Shown: positions 8,390-17,442, counted from the stretch's first letter. The stretch is DNA of 64,000 nucleotides from Streptomyces hygroscopicus subsp. hygroscopicus (GCF_030269125.1 NZ_BSSM01000011.1:186001-250000), one strand, 5' to 3'. Numbers and translations: made by a program. The notes: a model not told the origin generated them from the letters alone.

Positions 8390-10015
8390 ATGGCCTTCGC
8401 CCGAACCTGTTCCGTCGCCCTCGTCGGCGTCGAGGGCGTGGTCGTGGAGGTCCAAGCCGACCTCGAACCGGGTGTCGCCGCCTTCACCCTGGTCGGCCTC
8501 CCGGACAAGAGCCTGACGGAGAGCCGGGACAGGGTGCGCGCGGCGGTGGTGAACTCGGGTGCCGAGTGGCCGCAGAAGAAGCTCACGGTGGGGCTCAGTC
8601 CCGCCTCGGTGCCGAAGGCCGGCTCGGGCTTCGACCTGGCCGTGGCCTGCGCGGTGCTCGGGGCCGCCGAGCGGATCGACCCCCGGGTCCTCGCCGACAT
8701 CGTCATGATCGGCGAGCTGGGCCTGGACGGCCGGGTGCGCCCGGTGCGCGGCATCCTGCCCGCCGTGCTGGCCGCCGCCGACGCGGGCTACGAACAGGTG
8801 GTCGTGCCCGAGTGCGCCGCCGCGGAGGCCGCGCTGGTCCCCGGCGTATCGGTCCTCGGCGTCCGCAGCCTGCGCCAGCTCATCGCGCTCCTCGCCGAGG
8901 AGCCCGTGCCCGACGAGGCGCCCGACGAGCAAGGGCGCCCCGACCCGCTCCTCGCCGGGCTGCGGGTACCGGGCACCGGCGCCGCCACCGGTATGCACAG
9001 CCTCGGTGCCGCCCAGCACGAGAGCGATCACGACCTGGCCGACGTCGTCGGCCAGACCTCGGCCCGTACGGCGGTGGAGGTGGCCGCCGCCGGCGGACAC
9101 CACCTGTTCCTCGAGGGGCCGCCCGGCGCGGGCAAGACGATGCTGGCCGAACGGCTGCCTTCCGTCCTGCCGAGGCTCACCAGGGAGGAGTCCCTGGAGG
9201 TCACGGCCGTGCATTCGGTGGCCGGCCTGCTGCCACCGGGCAAACCGCTCGTCGACATCGCCCCCTACTGCGCCCCGCACCACTCGGCGACGATGCAGTC
9301 CCTGGTCGGCGGCGGCCCCGGCGTCCCGCGCCCGGGGGCGGTGTCCCTCGCCCATCGAGGCGTGCTGTTCCTGGACGAGGCGCCCGAGTTCCACAGCCAG
9401 ACCCTGGACGCCCTGCGGCAGCCCCTGGAGTCCGGGCACGTCGTGATCGCTCGCAGCGCGGGAGTGGTCCGCTTCCCGGCGCGCTTCCTGATGGTGCTGG
9501 CGGCCAACCCCTGCCCCTGCGGCCGCTTCTCGCAGCGTGACGCCCTGTGCGAGTGCCCGCCGTCGGCGATCCGCCGCTACCAGGCCCGGCTCTCCGGCCC
9601 GCTCCTGGACCGGGTGGACCTGCGCGTCGAGGTCGATCCGGTCACCCGGGCCCAGCTCGTCGCGCCCGGCGCCCGAGGCGAGTCCACGGCGACCGTCGCC
9701 GACCGGGTGCGGCAGGCCCGGGAGCGTACGGCCGCCCGCCTCGCCGGAACACCCTGGCGCACCAACAGCGAGGTGCCGGGACGGGAACTGCGCAGCAGGT
9801 TCCAGGCCGTCACCGGCGCGATGGACGAGGCCGAGCGGAGCCTGGAGCGGGGCGCCCTCACCGCCCGCGGCCTCGACCGGGTGCTGCGCGTCGCCTGGAC
9901 GGTCGCCGACCTCGTCGGCCACGCCCGCCCGGACGCGACCGACGTCGCCCTCGCCCTGCATCTGCGCACCGGGGTCCCGCGAGGGGTCCCGATGGCCATC
10001 GGCGCGCTGACGTGA
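8390..10015 (+). CDS. YifB/ComM family Mg-chelatase-like AAA+ ATPase
   Basis: 541 aa with the order N-terminal ChlI-like domain (VALVGVEGVVVEVQADLEPG, LVGLPDKSLTESRDRV), AAA+ core, and C-terminal Mg-chelatase domain. Walker A is GPPGAGKT near residues 243-250 and Walker B is VLFLDEAPEF. A NPCPCG...C cysteine cluster characteristic of the family is present. ComM homologues act as hexameric branch-migration helicases in recombination of incoming DNA. It starts immediately after yraN and overlaps dprA by four bases. Confidence 0.94.
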   Translation: MAFARTCSVALVGVEGVVVEVQADLEPGVAAFTLVGLPDKSLTESRDRVRAAVVNSGAEWPQKKLTVGLSPASVPKAGSGFDLAVACAVLGAAERIDPRVLADIVMIGELGLDGRVRPVRGILPAVLAAADAGYEQVVVPECAAAEAALVPGVSVLGVRSLRQLIALLAEEPVPDEAPDEQGRPDPLLAGLRVPGTGAATGMHSLGAAQHESDHDLADVVGQTSARTAVEVAAAGGHHLFLEGPPGAGKTMLAERLPSVLPRLTREESLEVTAVHSVAGLLPPGKPLVDIAPYCAPHHSATMQSLVGGGPGVPRPGAVSLAHRGVLFLDEAPEFHSQTLDALRQPLESGHVVIARSAGVVRFPARFLMVLAANPCPCGRFSQRDALCECPPSAIRRYQARLSGPLLDRVDLRVEVDPVTRAQLVAPGARGESTATVADRVRQARERTAARLAGTPWRTNSEVPGRELRSRFQAVTGAMDEAERSLERGALTARGLDRVLRVAWTVADLVGHARPDATDVALALHLRTGVPRGVPMAIGALT

Positions 10016-11187
10016 GCGGGGCGGGCGAGGGCCTGGCCCGTGAATGGGACGAGGACCTTCTCGGGCGGGTGTTCCTGGGGCGGGTGGTCGAGCCGGGGGA
10101 CGAGGTCGCTGGGCGGTGGGTGAGGGAGTTCGGTGTCGCGGAGGTGGTGCGGCGGATCAGAGGCGGGGGTGAGGCGTTGCCGGGGGTCGGCGGGGCCCGG
10201 TGGGCCGGGCTGGTGGCGCGGGCCGAGCGGGCGGAGCCGGCGCGGGACCTCGCCGTGGCGCGGGCGGCGGGGGCACGGTTCGTGGTGCCGGGGGCTCCCG
10301 AGTGGCCCGGACAACTGGACGATCTCGGGGACGCGCGGCCCCTCGGGCTGTGGGTCCGCGGGCGGCCCGGTCTGCGGATGTGGGCGCTGAGATCCGTCGC
10401 CGTGGTCGGCGCCCGCGCCTGCACCGAGTACGGCAGTCACGTCGCCGCCACCCTCGCCGCCGGCCTCACCGAACGCGGCTGGGTCGTCGTCTCCGGCGGC
10501 GCCTACGGCATCGACGCCGCCGCCCACCGCGGCGCCCTCGCCGCCGGCGGAGCCACCGCGGCCGTCCTGGCCTGCGGCGTCGACCGGTCCTACCCCCGCG
10601 GCCACGCCGCCCTGATCGAGCGGATCGCGGACCAGGGCCTGGTGATCGGCGAGCTCCCTCCGGGCGACCACCCGACCCCGAGCCGCTTCATCCTCCGCAA
10701 CCGCGTCATCGCCGCCCTGACCAGAGGCACCGTCGTCGTGGAGGCCGCCTGCCGCAGCGGCTCGCTCGCCACCGCGCGGGCCGCGCGGCGCCTCGGCAGA
10801 CACACCATGGGCGTACCGGGCCCGGTCACCAGCGCACTCTCCGCCGGTGTGCACGAACTGCTGCGCGGCGAGGCCGCCCTCGTCACCGACGCCGCCGAGG
10901 TGGCCGAACTCGTCGGCGCCATGGGCGACCTGGCCCCGCCCCGCACCGGCCCGATCCTGCCCCGGGACCTGCTGGCCCCGGCCGCCCGCACCGTCCTCGC
11001 CGCCCTGCCCGGGGACCGCGCGGCCCCCGTCGGGGAGATCGCGCTGGACGCCCGCACCACGCCGGACGAGGCGATCGCGAGGCTGTACGAACTCCGAGCA
11101 CTTGGATACGTCGAACGACACGGCGATGGCTGGAAGTTGACACGCCAGGCGGTGATCTCGGCCCGGACGGGTCACCCTCCGTGTTGA
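10012..11187 (+). CDS. dprA: DNA-processing protein DprA
   Basis: Binds single-stranded DNA and loads RecA during recombination of incoming DNA. The Rossmann-like core runs through SVAVVGARACTEYGSHVA, VVSGGAYGIDAAAHRGAL and SRFILRNRVIAALTRG. A C-terminal winged-helix domain follows (PVGEIALDARTTPDEAIARL). The GTG at 10012 overlaps the yifB stop. It is 391 aa. Streptomyces are not classically competent, so the role may be in conjugative or repair recombination. Confidence 0.95.
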   Translation: MSGAGEGLAREWDEDLLGRVFLGRVVEPGDEVAGRWVREFGVAEVVRRIRGGGEALPGVGGARWAGLVARAERAEPARDLAVARAAGARFVVPGAPEWPGQLDDLGDARPLGLWVRGRPGLRMWALRSVAVVGARACTEYGSHVAATLAAGLTERGWVVVSGGAYGIDAAAHRGALAAGGATAAVLACGVDRSYPRGHAALIERIADQGLVIGELPPGDHPTPSRFILRNRVIAALTRGTVVVEAACRSGSLATARAARRLGRHTMGVPGPVTSALSAGVHELLRGEAALVTDAAEVAELVGAMGDLAPPRTGPILPRDLLAPAARTVLAALPGDRAAPVGEIALDARTTPDEAIARLYELRALGYVERHGDGWKLTRQAVISARTGHPPC

Positions 11188-11513
11188 CCGAGCGTGTACG
11201 GCCGTCCGGGGGAACGCCCGACGCCCTTGGGGTTTCCCGGAGTTGGTGCCCGTCGGCCATCACGCAGAGCGAGCTGCGGAAGGCGGTGGCGAGGCGGCTC
11301 CCGGGACCCCGCGCGGGGGTGGTGCCCCGCCGTTCGCACACCGCGACTCCCCAGTCACGCTACGCTCACGAAGACGTCTCCACAGACCACGCCAACTCGA
11401 CATCAGACCGACACCTCACCCAGGCGGCCCCCTCCGACCCACAACGTCCTCGCACCGCACCCACAGTCACGGCACTTGACGGCACTTCACGGCAGAACGG
11501 CACAAGGCGACGA
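11188..11513. other. Intergenic region between dprA and whiG
   Basis: 326 bases with no supported gene. ACCCC/GGGGT at 11306-11320 forms a small hairpin that may end the dprA transcript. Composition becomes markedly less GC-rich after about 11380, as expected for a promoter region of whiG. The short direct repeat GGCACTT(G/C)ACGGCA occurs twice just upstream of whiG (about 11471-11494); its meaning is unknown. Confidence 0.45.
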
Positions 11514-12356
11514 ATGCCCCAGCACACCTCCGGGTCCGACCGGGCGGCGATCCCCCCAGCCGCCCGCGACGGTGGCAGCGTGCGGCCGCCCGCTCCCTCG
11601 ACGCTCGACGAGCTGTGGCGGTCGTACAAGGCGACGGGGGACGAACGGCTGCGGGAGCAGCTGATCCTGCACTACTCGCCGCTCGTGAAGTACGTGGCCG
11701 GCCGGGTGAGCGTGGGCCTGCCGCCCAACGTCGAACAGGCCGACTTCGTCTCCTCCGGGGTGTTCGGGCTGATCGACGCGATCGAGAAGTTCGACATCGA
11801 CCGGGAGATCAAGTTCGAGACGTACGCGATCACCCGGATCCGCGGCGCCATGATCGACGAGCTGCGGGCGCTGGACTGGATCCCCCGGTCGGTGCGGCAG
11901 AAGGCGCGCAATGTCGAGCGTGCCTACGCCACCCTGGAGGCCCGGCTGCGGCGCACCCCGAGCGAGAGCGAGGTGGCCCGCGAGCTGGGCATGGAGGTGG
12001 ACGAACTGCACGCCGTCTTCAGCCAGTTGTCGCTCGCCAACGTGGTCGCCCTGGAGGAGCTGCTGCACGTCGGCGGCGAGGGCGGGGACCGGCTCAGCCT
12101 CATGGACACGCTGGAGGACACCGCCGCGGACAACCCCGTGGAGGTCGCCGAGGACCGGGAGCTGCGGCGGTTCCTCGCGCGTGCCATCAACACGCTGCCC
12201 GAGCGTGAGAAGACCGTCGTCACGCTCTACTACTACGAGGGCCTCACCCTCGCCGAGATCGGCAATGTCCTCGGTGTCACCGAGAGCCGGGTCAGCCAGA
12301 TCCACACCAAGTCGGTGCTCCAGCTGCGGGCCAAGCTGGCGAGCTTCGGGCGCTGA
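11514..12356 (+). CDS. whiG: Sporulation RNA polymerase sigma factor WhiG
   Basis: FliA-type sigma factor that starts the aerial hypha to spore programme in Streptomyces. The 280-aa protein has sigma region 2 (LILHYSPLVKYVAGRVSVGL, VSSGVFGLIDAIEKFD), region 3 and region 4 (LPEREKTVVTLYYYEGLTLA, LGVTESRVSQIHTKSV), matching the WhiG pattern closely. The ATG at 11514 follows AAGGCGA. It stands alone between dprA and a TetR gene, the normal Streptomyces arrangement. Known regulation is mostly post-translational, through RsiG and c-di-GMP; neither partner is in this window. Confidence 0.97.
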   Translation: MPQHTSGSDRAAIPPAARDGGSVRPPAPSTLDELWRSYKATGDERLREQLILHYSPLVKYVAGRVSVGLPPNVEQADFVSSGVFGLIDAIEKFDIDREIKFETYAITRIRGAMIDELRALDWIPRSVRQKARNVERAYATLEARLRRTPSESEVARELGMEVDELHAVFSQLSLANVVALEELLHVGGEGGDRLSLMDTLEDTAADNPVEVAEDRELRRFLARAINTLPEREKTVVTLYYYEGLTLAEIGNVLGVTESRVSQIHTKSVLQLRAKLASFGR

Positions 12357-12384
12357 GACGGCACCGGTCCGGGCGGGCGCGTCC

Positions 12385-12390
12385 TAAAGT
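12385..12390 (+). promoter_or_regulatory. Candidate -10 element for a leaderless TetR transcript
   Basis: TAAAGT matches the TANNNT -10 consensus and ends seven bases before a GTG at 12398, so the transcript would begin at the start codon. No convincing -35 is visible. The absence of any ribosome-binding site supports a leaderless mRNA. Confidence 0.45.
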
Positions 12391-12397
12391 GGTCGAC

Positions 12398-12976
12398 GTG
12401 CCAAGGATTCGAGCGGCCTCCGTGGCCGAGCACCGGTCGATGCAGCGAGCCGCCCTGCTGGACGCGGCTCGTTCCCTGTTGTCCGAGGGCGGGACGGAGG
12501 CGCTGACCTTTCCCGCGCTGGCCGAGCGGACGGGGCTCGCGCGGTCCTCCGTGTACGAGTACTTCCGGTCCCGGGCGGCCGTGGTCGAGGAGCTGTGCGA
12601 GGTCGACTTCCCGCTGTGGGCGGCGGAGGTGGCCGCGGCGATGTCGCGCGCGGACTCGCCCGAGGGGAAGGTCGAGGCGTACGTCCGCCGGCAGCTGGCC
12701 CTCGTGGGGGACCGGCGACACCGGGCGGTCGTGGCGATCTCCGCGAGCGAGCTGGACGCCGGAGCGCGGGAGAAGATCAGGGCGGCGCACGGGGAGCTGG
12801 TCGCGATGATCGTCGAGGCGCTGGGGGAAATGGGGCAGGAGGAGCCGCGGCTGGCGGCGATGCTGCTGCAGGGGGTCGTGGACGCGGCGGTACGGCGCAT
12901 CGAACTCGGCGCGGAGGATCCCGCGGCGGTGACGGACGCGGCCGTACGGATGGCGCTGCGGGGCGTGCGCGGCTGA
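12398..12976 (+). CDS. TetR family transcriptional regulator
   Basis: A 192-aa one-component repressor. The N-terminal helix-turn-helix is clear: TFPALAERTGLARSSVYEYF within residues 30-60. The C-terminal ligand domain is all-helical and not diagnostic of a ligand. The GTG at 12398 is preferred over an in-frame GTG at 12389 because the latter would overlap the -10-like TAAAGT. It lies 41 bases after whiG and converges on the M23 peptidase gene. Its target is unknown. Confidence 0.88.
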   Translation: MPRIRAASVAEHRSMQRAALLDAARSLLSEGGTEALTFPALAERTGLARSSVYEYFRSRAAVVEELCEVDFPLWAAEVAAAMSRADSPEGKVEAYVRRQLALVGDRRHRAVVAISASELDAGAREKIRAAHGELVAMIVEALGEMGQEEPRLAAMLLQGVVDAAVRRIELGAEDPAAVTDAAVRMALRGVRG

Positions 12977-13012
12977 GTACCGGAGGCGCGCCGGGCCACG
13001 ACGGGCCCGCGG

Positions 13013-13600
13013 CTAGTCGGTGAGCACCGGCAGGAGTCTCGACGGACCCCTGCCCAGCAGCCACGGTGGCAGCAGGGACAAGGGATTCAGGTAGGTCTCG
13101 CCCCGCAGCAGGCCCCAGTGGACGCACGACGCGGTACCGCAATGCGCCTCCGCCCGTTCCACCACCCCGATCACCTCGCCCGCACCCACCGCGTCCCCCT
13201 TCCGCACCGACGGGCTCACCGGCTCGTACGTGGTGCGCAGATCCGTCCCCGCCAGCTCCACCGTCACCACCCCCCGGCCGGCCACCCGCCCCGCGAACGA
13301 CACCCGGCCCGCCGACACCGTCCGCACGGGCGTCCCCGCCGCCGCTCCCAGGTCCACTCCCCGGTGCCCCGGCCCGTACGGCGTCGCCGGAGGCTGCCAG
13401 CCGCGCAGGACCGGGGGCCGTGAGCCCACCGGCCAGAAACGGCCGATCGCCGGCACCCCGGCGGCATCGGGAGCCGGAGCCGGGCCCGGAGCCGAAGCCG
13501 TCGGCGGGGCACCCGCCCACGCCGGACACCCGAGGGCGAGCAGCGTCCACGCCACCGCCGGGGCCGCCCGAAGCGCCCCGCACCACAGAAGTCGTCGCAT
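13013..13600 (-). CDS. M23 family metallopeptidase, secreted, with Cys in the HxH motif
   Basis: A 195-aa exported LytM-like protein. The N-terminus has an arginine pair and a hydrophobic signal segment (residues 8-30). The M23 core has the zinc ligands H79 and D83 (GHRGVDL) and H161, but the first histidine of the usual HxH is Cys159 (CVHWG). A similar CxHWG pattern is, to my recollection, common in actinomycete members, so activity may be altered or absent. The ATG at 13600 gives the best signal peptide; a start 34 codons further upstream is open but implausible. It converges on the TetR gene. Confidence 0.88.
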   Translation of the reverse strand: MRRLLWCGALRAAPAVAWTLLALGCPAWAGAPPTASAPGPAPAPDAAGVPAIGRFWPVGSRPPVLRGWQPPATPYGPGHRGVDLGAAAGTPVRTVSAGRVSFAGRVAGRGVVTVELAGTDLRTTYEPVSPSVRKGDAVGAGEVIGVVERAEAHCGTASCVHWGLLRGETYLNPLSLLPPWLLGRGPSRLLPVLTD

Positions 13601-13874
13601 GCCCCCACCGTCCCGCACCCCGGCGACCCGCCCCCTTCCCCTGTGCGCTACTCCCCGGTTGTGGACAGTGGCGTCACCCGGTGGCCCGGCGGTCCCGTAC
13701 ACTTCTTCTGGCGATCCGGGTCACCGGGTCGACTTCGCACGCCCCGGTACGGCATCCGGAAACGGTTCGTACCAAGCGCCTCTCGGTCCTTTGCGGCACG
13801 GCGCACCGCGGGCGTCAGGCGCGACCGCCGTCCGGCGGACGCGGTACAACCGAGAAACTCGAGGAGATACGGCC

Positions 13875-14744
13875 ATGGCCGTCGTCACGATGCGGGAGCT
13901 GCTGGAGAGCGGCGTCCACTTCGGTCACCAGACCCGTCGCTGGAACCCGAAGATGAAGCGCTTCATCTTCACCGAGCGCAACGGCATCTACATCATCGAC
14001 CTGCTCCAGTCGCTGTCGTACATCGACCGCGCCTACGAGTTCGTCAAGGAGACCGTCGCCCACGGCGGCACGGTCATGTTCGTCGGCACGAAGAAGCAGG
14101 CGCAGGAGGCCATCGCCGAGCAGGCCACCCGCGTCGGCATGCCCTACGTCAACCAGCGCTGGCTGGGCGGCATGCTCACCAACTTCTCGACCGTCTACAA
14201 GCGTCTGCAGCGCCTCAAGGAGCTTGAGCAGATCGACTTCGAGGACGTCGCGTCCTCCGGTCTGACCAAGAAGGAGCTGCTGGTCCTCTCCCGCGAGAAG
14301 GCCAAGCTGGAGAAGACCCTCGGCGGTATCCGCGAGATGCAGAAGGTGCCCAGCGCCGTCTGGATCGTGGACACCAAGAAGGAGCACATCGCCGTTGGTG
14401 AGGCCCGGAAGCTGAACATCCCGGTCGTCGCGATCCTCGACACCAACTGCGACCCCGACGAGGTCGACTACAAGATCCCGGGCAACGACGACGCGATCCG
14501 CTCCGTCACCCTGCTCACCCGCGTGATCGCCGACGCCGTCGCCGAGGGCCTCATCGCCCGTTCCGGCGTGGCCGCCGGCGACAAGGGCGAGAAGGCCGCG
14601 GGCGAGCCGCTCGCCGAGTGGGAGCGCGACCTGCTCGAGGGTGAGAAGAAGGACGAGGCCCCGGCTGCCGAGGCCCCCGCCGCCGAGGCTCCGGCCGCCG
14701 AGGCTCCGGCCGAGGAGAAGGCCGCCGAGGGCGAGCAGGCCTGA
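13875..14744 (+). CDS. rpsB: 30S ribosomal protein S2
   Basis: Small-subunit protein. MAVVTMRELLESGVHFGHQT is the canonical start, with GAGGAG upstream of the ATG. At 289 aa it is longer than the usual 230-260 because the C-terminus carries an actinomycete tail with three copies of EAPAA, which follows an acidic lysine-rich segment. The 274-bp upstream region holds a plausible -10, TACACT at 13698-13703, so the leader may be about 165 nt, long enough for autoregulation by S2 as known in other bacteria. Confidence 0.97.
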   Translation: MAVVTMRELLESGVHFGHQTRRWNPKMKRFIFTERNGIYIIDLLQSLSYIDRAYEFVKETVAHGGTVMFVGTKKQAQEAIAEQATRVGMPYVNQRWLGGMLTNFSTVYKRLQRLKELEQIDFEDVASSGLTKKELLVLSREKAKLEKTLGGIREMQKVPSAVWIVDTKKEHIAVGEARKLNIPVVAILDTNCDPDEVDYKIPGNDDAIRSVTLLTRVIADAVAEGLIARSGVAAGDKGEKAAGEPLAEWERDLLEGEKKDEAPAAEAPAAEAPAAEAPAEEKAAEGEQA

Positions 14745-14763
14745 CCCGCCGCGTCAGCGTTTG

Positions 14764-14800
14764 ACAGTGGGGGCGGCGACATGGACTCCGCCCCCGCTGT
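14764..14800 (+). terminator. Hairpin between rpsB and tsf (terminator or attenuator)
   Basis: A 13-bp stem with one G-U wobble (ACAGTGGGGGCGG pairing with CCGCCCCCGCTGT) and an 11-nt loop starts 20 bases after rpsB. There is no U-tract, which is usual in Streptomyces. It probably reduces read-through from rpsB into tsf. Confidence 0.65.
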
Positions 14801-14903
14801 TCACCCCTAGGTCGGTACGACGTATGCGCTCCGCGTCTACATGTGGATCGCACACCGTGCGGATCTGAAGATCTCCCAGACTTCGAGAAAGACTCACTGA
14901 CTC

Positions 14904-15740
14904 ATGGCGAACTACACCGCCGCCGACGTCAAGAAGCTCCGTGAGCTCACGGGCGCCGGCATGATGGACTGCAAGAAGGCGCTGGACGAGGCCGAGGGCA
15001 ACGTCGACAAGGCCGTCGAGGCGCTGCGCATCAAGGGCCAGAAGGGCGTCGCCAAGCGCGAGGGCCGCTCCGCCGAGAACGGCGCCGTGGTCTCCATCAT
15101 CGCCGACGACAACTCCTCCGGTGTCCTGGTCGAGCTGAAGTGCGAGACGGACTTCGTCGCCAAGGGTGACAAGTTCCAGGCCGTGGCCAAGGCCATCGCC
15201 GAGCACGTCGCCAAGTCCTCCCCGGCCGACCTGGAGGCCCTGCTCGCCTCCGAGATCGAGGCCGGCAAGACCGTCCAGGCGTTCGTGGACGAGGCCAACG
15301 CCAACCTCGGCGAGAAGATCGTCCTGGACCGCTTCGCGCAGTTCTCCGACGGCTACGTCACGGCCTACATGCACCGCACCATGCCCGACCTGCCCCCGCA
15401 GATCGGTGTCCTGGTCGAGCTGGACAAGCCGAACGCCGAGATCGCCAAGGGTGTCGCCCAGCACATCGCCGCGTTCGCGCCGAAGTACCTCTCCAAGGAC
15501 GAGGTGCCGGCCGACGTCGTCGAGTCCGAGCGTCGCATCGCCGAGGAGACCACCCGCGCCGAGGGCAAGCCCGAGGCCGCGATCGCGAAGATCGTCGAGG
15601 GTCGCCTCAACGGCTTCTTCAAGGACGCCACGCTGCTCGGCCAGCCGTACGCGCTGGACAACAAGAAGTCGGTCCAGAAGGTGCTGGACGAGGCCGGTGT
15701 CGCCCTGAAGCGCTTCACGCGCATCAAGGTCGGCATCTGA
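14904..15740 (+). CDS. tsf: Translation elongation factor Ts
   Basis: Guanine-nucleotide exchange factor for EF-Tu. The N-terminal UBA-like domain is MANYTAADVKKLRELTGAGM with MDCKKALDEAEGN, followed by the core (KCETDFVAKGD) that contacts EF-Tu. It is 278 aa, the usual actinobacterial length. It follows rpsB by 159 bp across a hairpin. Confidence 0.97.
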   Translation: MANYTAADVKKLRELTGAGMMDCKKALDEAEGNVDKAVEALRIKGQKGVAKREGRSAENGAVVSIIADDNSSGVLVELKCETDFVAKGDKFQAVAKAIAEHVAKSSPADLEALLASEIEAGKTVQAFVDEANANLGEKIVLDRFAQFSDGYVTAYMHRTMPDLPPQIGVLVELDKPNAEIAKGVAQHIAAFAPKYLSKDEVPADVVESERRIAEETTRAEGKPEAAIAKIVEGRLNGFFKDATLLGQPYALDNKKSVQKVLDEAGVALKRFTRIKVGI

Positions 15741-15782
15741 GTCCGTACCGCGATCGACGCGCGACCCGCGGAGAAATCCCGA

Positions 15783-15788
15783 TAGGGT
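15783..15788 (+). promoter_or_regulatory. Candidate -10 for pyrH
   Basis: TAGGGT lies 42 bases after the tsf stop and about 155 bases before pyrH. The -35 is weak. A transcript from here would carry the hairpin at 15857-15904 in its leader. Confidence 0.35.
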
Positions 15789-15856
15789 CGACAGCAGTCG
15801 TCCGCGACCACCGCCACACCCGGGTGTGGGGCGGACGGCAGCAGATCTGACGAGGA

Positions 15857-15904
15857 GGCCATTGCCGCGTATGGGAGCGAAAAGCGACCCCACCGGCAAT
15901 GGCC
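15857..15904 (+). terminator. Hairpin before pyrH (tsf terminator or attenuator)
   Basis: GGCCATTGCCG and CGGCAATGGCC form a perfect 11-bp stem around a 26-nt loop that can fold further through TGGG/CCCA. CTTCTTC follows the stem. It lies 40 bases before the pyrH ATG, a place where it could end tsf transcription or act as an attenuator. Confidence 0.6.
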
Positions 15905-15944
15905 TTCTTCGTATGTGCAACACGTGAAAGAGGCGGGATCTCCC

Positions 15945-16700
15945 ATGACCGACACCCAGAAGAGCGACGACGGCAAAGTACGCGGCCGGTTTCTGCTGAA
16001 GCTGTCCGGAGAGGCGTTCTCCGGAGGTGGCGGCCTGGGCGTCGACCCGGACGTGGTGCACAAGATCGCCCGTGAGATCGCGGCCGTGGTGCGGGACGGG
16101 GCGCAGATCGCGGTCGTCATCGGCGGCGGCAACTTCTTCCGCGGCGCCGAACTCCAGCAGCGCGGCATGGACCGCGCCCGCTCCGACTACATGGGCATGC
16201 TGGGCACCGTGATGAACTGCCTCGCCCTCCAGGACTTCCTGGAGAAGGAAGGCATCCAGTCCCGGGTCCAGACCGCCATCACCATGGGTCAGGTCGCCGA
16301 GCCGTACATCCCGCTGCGCGCCGTGCGCCACCTGGAGAAGGGCCGTGTGGTCATCTTCGGCGCCGGTATGGGCATGCCCTACTTCTCCACCGACACCACC
16401 GCCGCCCAGCGTGCGCTGGAGATCGACGCCGAGGCGCTGCTCATGGGCAAGAACGGCGTGGACGGGGTCTACGACTCCGACCCCAAGGCCAACCCGGACG
16501 CCGTCAAGTTCGACGCCCTCGGCTACGGCGAGGTCATCACCCGGGACCTGAAGGTCGCCGACGCCACCGCCATCACGCTGTGCCGCGACAACAAGCTCCC
16601 GATCCTGGTCTTCGAGCTTCTCGCGGAGGGCAATATCGCCCGCGCCGTCAAGGGTGAGAAGATCGGCACGCTGGTGGGTGACCAGGGCAGCCGGGACTGA
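15945..16700 (+). CDS. pyrH: UMP kinase
   Basis: Phosphorylates UMP to UDP with ATP; amino-acid-kinase fold, hexameric. Signatures include LLKLSGEAF, VVIGGGNFFRG, GAGMGMPYFSTDTTAAQRAL and LLMGKNGVDGVYDSDP. The ATG at 15945 gives 251 aa, normal for the family; an ATG-like start ten codons upstream is less likely. Its role in pyrimidine supply couples to the adjacent translation genes in the tsf-pyrH-frr series found across bacteria. Confidence 0.97.
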   Translation: MTDTQKSDDGKVRGRFLLKLSGEAFSGGGGLGVDPDVVHKIAREIAAVVRDGAQIAVVIGGGNFFRGAELQQRGMDRARSDYMGMLGTVMNCLALQDFLEKEGIQSRVQTAITMGQVAEPYIPLRAVRHLEKGRVVIFGAGMGMPYFSTDTTAAQRALEIDAEALLMGKNGVDGVYDSDPKANPDAVKFDALGYGEVITRDLKVADATAITLCRDNKLPILVFELLAEGNIARAVKGEKIGTLVGDQGSRD

Positions 16701-16884
16701 CCGGCACGCCCCCCGTCGCCCGGGTACGGCACCTGTCCGAGGGACGGACGGGACGCGCCTTGGCCGGGGGATGGACAATGTCCTGCCGGTCGGGAACCGT
16801 GCAGGAAGAAGACGCGACGCAGCCGGCCGCAGGACCCTTGAGGGACCGCAGCCGGGCCTCACTCAAGACACGCAGGAGCAAGTG

Positions 16885-17442
16885 GTGATCGAAGAGACCC
16901 TCCTCGAAGCCGAGGAGAAGATGGAGAAGGCCGTCGTGGTCGCCAAGGAGGACTTCGCCGCGATCCGCACCGGCCGTGCGCACCCGGCGATGTTCAACAA
17001 GATCGTGGCCGACTACTACGGTGCCCCGACGCCGATCAACCAGCTGGCCTCGTTCTCCGTGCCGGAGCCGCGGATGGCGGTCGTCACGCCGTTCGACAAG
17101 AGCGCGCTGCGCAACATCGAGCAGGCGATCCGCGACTCCGACCTGGGCGTCAACCCCAGCAACGACGGCAACATCATCCGGGTGGTGTTCCCCGAGCTGA
17201 CCGAGGAGCGCCGCCGCGACTACATCAAGGTCGCCAAGGGCAAGGGTGAGGACGCCAAGGTCTCCATCCGTTCCGTGCGCCGCAAGGCCAAGGACGCCAT
17301 CGACAAGATGATCAAGGACGGCGAGATCGGCGAGGACGAGGGCCGCCGCGCGGAGAAGGAGCTGGACGACCTCACGGCGAAGTACGTCGCCCAGGTCGAC
17401 GAGCTCCTCAAGCACAAGGAATCGGAGCTGCTCGAAGTCTGA
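16885..17442 (+). CDS. frr: Ribosome recycling factor
   Basis: Splits post-termination ribosomes with EF-G. The protein is a 185-aa three-helix bundle protein with RTGRAHPAMFNKIVADYYG and the C-terminal helix. The GTG at 16885 follows AGGAG at 16873-16877; an adjacent GTG at 16882 is in frame. The stop overlaps the cdsA ATG by one base, so the two genes are coupled. Confidence 0.97.
   Translation: MIEETLLEAEEKMEKAVVVAKEDFAAIRTGRAHPAMFNKIVADYYGAPTPINQLASFSVPEPRMAVVTPFDKSALRNIEQAIRDSDLGVNPSNDGNIIRVVFPELTEERRRDYIKVAKGKGEDAKVSIRSVRRKAKDAIDKMIKDGEIGEDEGRRAEKELDDLTAKYVAQVDELLKHKESELLEV

Noticed and set aside
7322..9961. An 879-codon open frame on the minus strand opposite the NUDIX to yifB genes
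   Set aside because: It is the antisense shadow of well-supported plus-strand genes; the translation is Gly/Arg/Ala/Val-rich with no family likeness. Such frames are expected at this GC content.
14761..14766. A consensus -35 TTGACA after rpsB
   Set aside because: No -10 element lies 16-19 bases downstream; that position is within the rpsB-tsf hairpin.
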